A stretch of DNA of 64,000 nt, taken from contig OZ037765.1 of assembly GCA_964035545.1 (NCBI GenBank), positions 34,051,504 to 34,115,503 of the forward strand, given 5' to 3'. The translations under genes were made by a program, and so were the position numbers. Under the pieces are notes generated by a model. The model made no database searches, was not told where the DNA came from, and worked only from the letters and a program-made list of their open reading frames with translations. The stretch comes from Bugula neritina (taxonomy: Eukaryota; Bryozoa; Gymnolaemata; Cheilostomatida; Bugulidae). This document shows positions 61,580 through 64,000 of the stretch, in pieces. How positions within the stretch are numbered: the stretch's first letter is position 1; every line of letters begins with the position of its first letter.

Positions 61580-64000
61580 TCAGCCCACACTTTGCAGAGT
61601 TGTCTCCACCTGTTTGAAGGCCTGTTCCAGGTCAGCCACCTGGTCCTTCACGTCTTCAATACCGACACTCAGTCTAACCAGAGAGTCCGGTATGTGCTTG
61701 GTTTCCTGTGAAATAGAAATTAACTGGAGTTGCTCTACTTTTCAACTGGGCTAGACTTGATTACATAATAATGACTGTTGTCCCTTGACAAGTAGCTAGT
61801 GTGTGGAAGTCGCGCAAAACTAATGGCAAGGCCTAATAACTAAAACAATCCTCACAATGCTATGAGTGTTGAAATCACTAAAATAAAGTTCAGAAAATGG
61901 CTTGAGATGTGCTGTATAAGGCACATGAGCACAACAATGTTGCGTATTTTGAAAATTTGTGCATCGAGTAGCCAGTGTTAAAGGTCCACGTGCTATTTAT
62001 AGCATGCAATTTATTGTCACAGACTTTCTGAAATATGACATCACTCCCTACTCACTCACCTCTTCTGTTGTAAACTTCTTGCAGTGAGTCATGGAGGTCA
62101 CGTGTTCAATCAAACTCTCCGCCCCTCCTAGTGACACAGCCAGCTTGAATATTCTTGTTGACTCTGCAAAGATGATGCTCTCCCTTTCGCTGTGCATTTC
62201 AAAGGACATCATTCCACCAAAACCCTGCCGACAGAGCGAGAAGTTGTCTTACCTGTTCATATTCTTACTAAATTGATGAATCACTGACAATGTGACTAAC
62301 TCTTAACTTTTTACATCAATAGTACTTTATTTTTGATCTGTTTGGTTTATTTGTGTAATTCAAGCTAAATAAAAGCATTATTTACACAACTGACTGGAAA
62401 TAAGAGACCTTTCAAAGCAGAGTTTGTTTTGTAAATTCGAAGTGCACCATGTATGTGTAGACAGATATAATGATATCCAAATTTGTGTAAATTCAACAAA
62501 TAAGATGAATAACACAGCAAATTGATATATAGCTATAGTTTAGAGTATAGTCTGTCTGTTTATACATGAAGAAACAATTGTTGATTGACTTCAATATGTT
62601 AGATAAATAATTCCATTGAATTTCATCAAAATCAATCACTAACTCTCACATGAACAAGTGACTGTAGAGTTACAGATAGTCTTATACCTTCATAGTCCTA
62701 GAGGCTAATTTGTGTTGGGGGTGGGAAGGCAGTCCCAAATAATAAACCTTTTTAACTTTTGGGTGCTTTTCTAGAAACTTGGCCACTTCCATTGCATTTT
62801 CATTATGAGTTTTCATTCTGTAAAAAGCATTAGAAAACTATCAATTTATTTATTTAAATGATTCATAGTCAGTTAATCCAATATATTGCCTTTATTAACA
62901 TAAAATAAACTTGTGTACACTTTGCAAAAGTATTGAAAATAGCTAATATATATTCAATTTATTGTGATTCAATGTAGTTGTATATATAATTATAATACAT
63001 TTTAGTATTCAATTATTTGGCATTTTTATAATCTTTCATCCCATTGGCATGTTATGTTCATTTGTAATCACACCAAATCATAATTATATCATACAAACGT
63101 ACAATCGACATGCCTAAGAATACTTTAAATAATACTTTAATAAAGTTTACAACTGCATCAATAACCAATACTCTTTGTAATAAATATAAATACTGAGTAT
63201 ACACAGTTGTACTTATACAGTTATACTGCAAGTACACATGTACTAAGTGACAGCATGTAACAAGTGCCTGCCCTCCTACCTGACATGCAGTGTCCTGAGG
63301 CTCCTCAATAGACTGACACTGTTGTGGGCCGACTGAGAGATGCCCGTAAAGGTTTGCCAAGCTTTAAGCTTCCTATAATGATCAATGTTGTTGACAGTGG
63401 TACAGCCGGCTAGCAGGTCACTGTGTCCTCCCATGTACTTGGTACAGCTGTGCATCACCATGTCTATGCCATAGTCCAGGGGCGTCTGCAAAAGTATGCA
63501 CTCAGACTACCAACTGCTGCTATGTGTAGGTTAAACATGTATGAGAGAGGTAACATCTTATGGTAGTTGTTTGCTCATGCTACTTATACGTCAAGTTTTT
63601 ACTTATATTGTAAGCTAACTAATTTCAGTTTTTCAACCTAAAATCAAACTTTTTCATGCTGTTGGTTGGAGATTTAGCACACATAAGCATATATTTTGTA
63701 CCACTAATTACTGTCTCGATCTGTACCAATAAACATGCTACACACTATATTATACAGCCTTAAATATAGCTGCAAGAATTTACAGGAAGTACATGTCCAC
63801 AGAAGAGTTTACAGGAAGTACAGCGTCTGTACAGGAAGTAGCAGATGGAAGGTAAGCTACTCACAGGAAGTACAGGTAAGCTGCTCACCTGGTTGATGGG
63901 AGTTGAGAATGTTCCGTCTACGACTGTCAGGACGTTCTGCTCTCGACCAATCACAGCCAGCTTCTCGATATCCACGTACCACATCATAGGATTGCAGATG
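61580..64000 (-). CDS. Cystathionine gamma-lyase-family (trans-sulfuration) PLP enzyme, partial
   Basis: Five exons visible: from beyond 64000 to 63889, 63485-63280, 62817-62688, 62224-62060, 61705-61580 (stop TGA); phases 0, 2, 0, 0. The N-terminal part lies outside the window. Family landmarks in order: [26 protein letters not shown] (the Asp binds the PLP ring nitrogen), [16 protein letters not shown] with the PLP-lysine codon at 63440-63438, [44 protein letters not shown] (substrate carboxylate loop) and [19 protein letters not shown]. This is fold-type I PLP chemistry on cystathionine, methionine or a related sulfur amino acid. The member cannot be fixed: cystathionine gamma-lyase is the default in animals, but VDGTF in place of the common VDNTF and an IDMVMHS segment leave a gamma-lyase-like paralogue possible. 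It converges with FADS6. Confidence 0.9.

Overview
The window is nuclear DNA of an animal, probably an invertebrate. Its genes are split by GT-AG introns and encode metazoan families: a p160-type nuclear receptor coactivator, MLX, FADS6, mitochondrial acyl carrier protein, a CG9801-type PP2C-like protein and a trans-sulfuration enzyme. The species cannot be fixed from the sequence. An early-branching animal such as a sponge is possible, but that is a guess. The DNA is AT-rich and unusually loaded with minisatellites: about forty arrays, with units mostly of 10-37 bp.

Layout. From 29.2 kb leftwards to the window edge runs a minus-strand nuclear receptor coactivator (NCOA-like) gene. Twelve exons join in phase into a 618-residue partial product with PAS-A, PAS-B and an LXXLL motif, spread over more than 26 kb of repeat-filled introns. 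From 29.2 to 35.1 kb is AT-rich DNA with cryptic repeats. NDUFAB1 (mitochondrial acyl carrier protein) lies on the plus strand at 35.1-36.8 kb and MLX (bHLH-zip) on the plus strand at 38.3-40.3 kb. A minus-strand PP2C-like gene (40.9-48.5 kb, 4 exons, 455 aa) converges on MLX. From 48.5 to 55.7 kb no gene could be established. At 55.7-56.6 kb is an orphan basic/Ser-rich ORF with a PP1-docking motif. FADS6 (4 exons, 352 aa, plus strand) is at 57.7-60.5 kb. A cystathionine gamma-lyase-family gene enters from the right edge on the minus strand (61.6-64.0 kb, 5 exons visible).

All multi-exon models were built by hand from reading frame, GT-AG sites and intron phase; every junction listed is phase-consistent. 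The genes are independent transcription units, not a pathway cluster. NCOA-like and MLX are transcription regulators. NDUFAB1, FADS6 and the trans-sulfuration gene are metabolic.

The most striking signal is the link between minisatellites and splice sites. At least eleven splice sites in the five multi-exon genes complete enough to judge lie 0-50 nt from an array. In FADS6 the array has copied the 5' splice site itself ten times. In the NCOA-like gene a 2.4 kb array ends in the 3' splice site. The very long ORFs in this window (up to 918 codons) are read-throughs of stop-free repeat arrays, not proteins.
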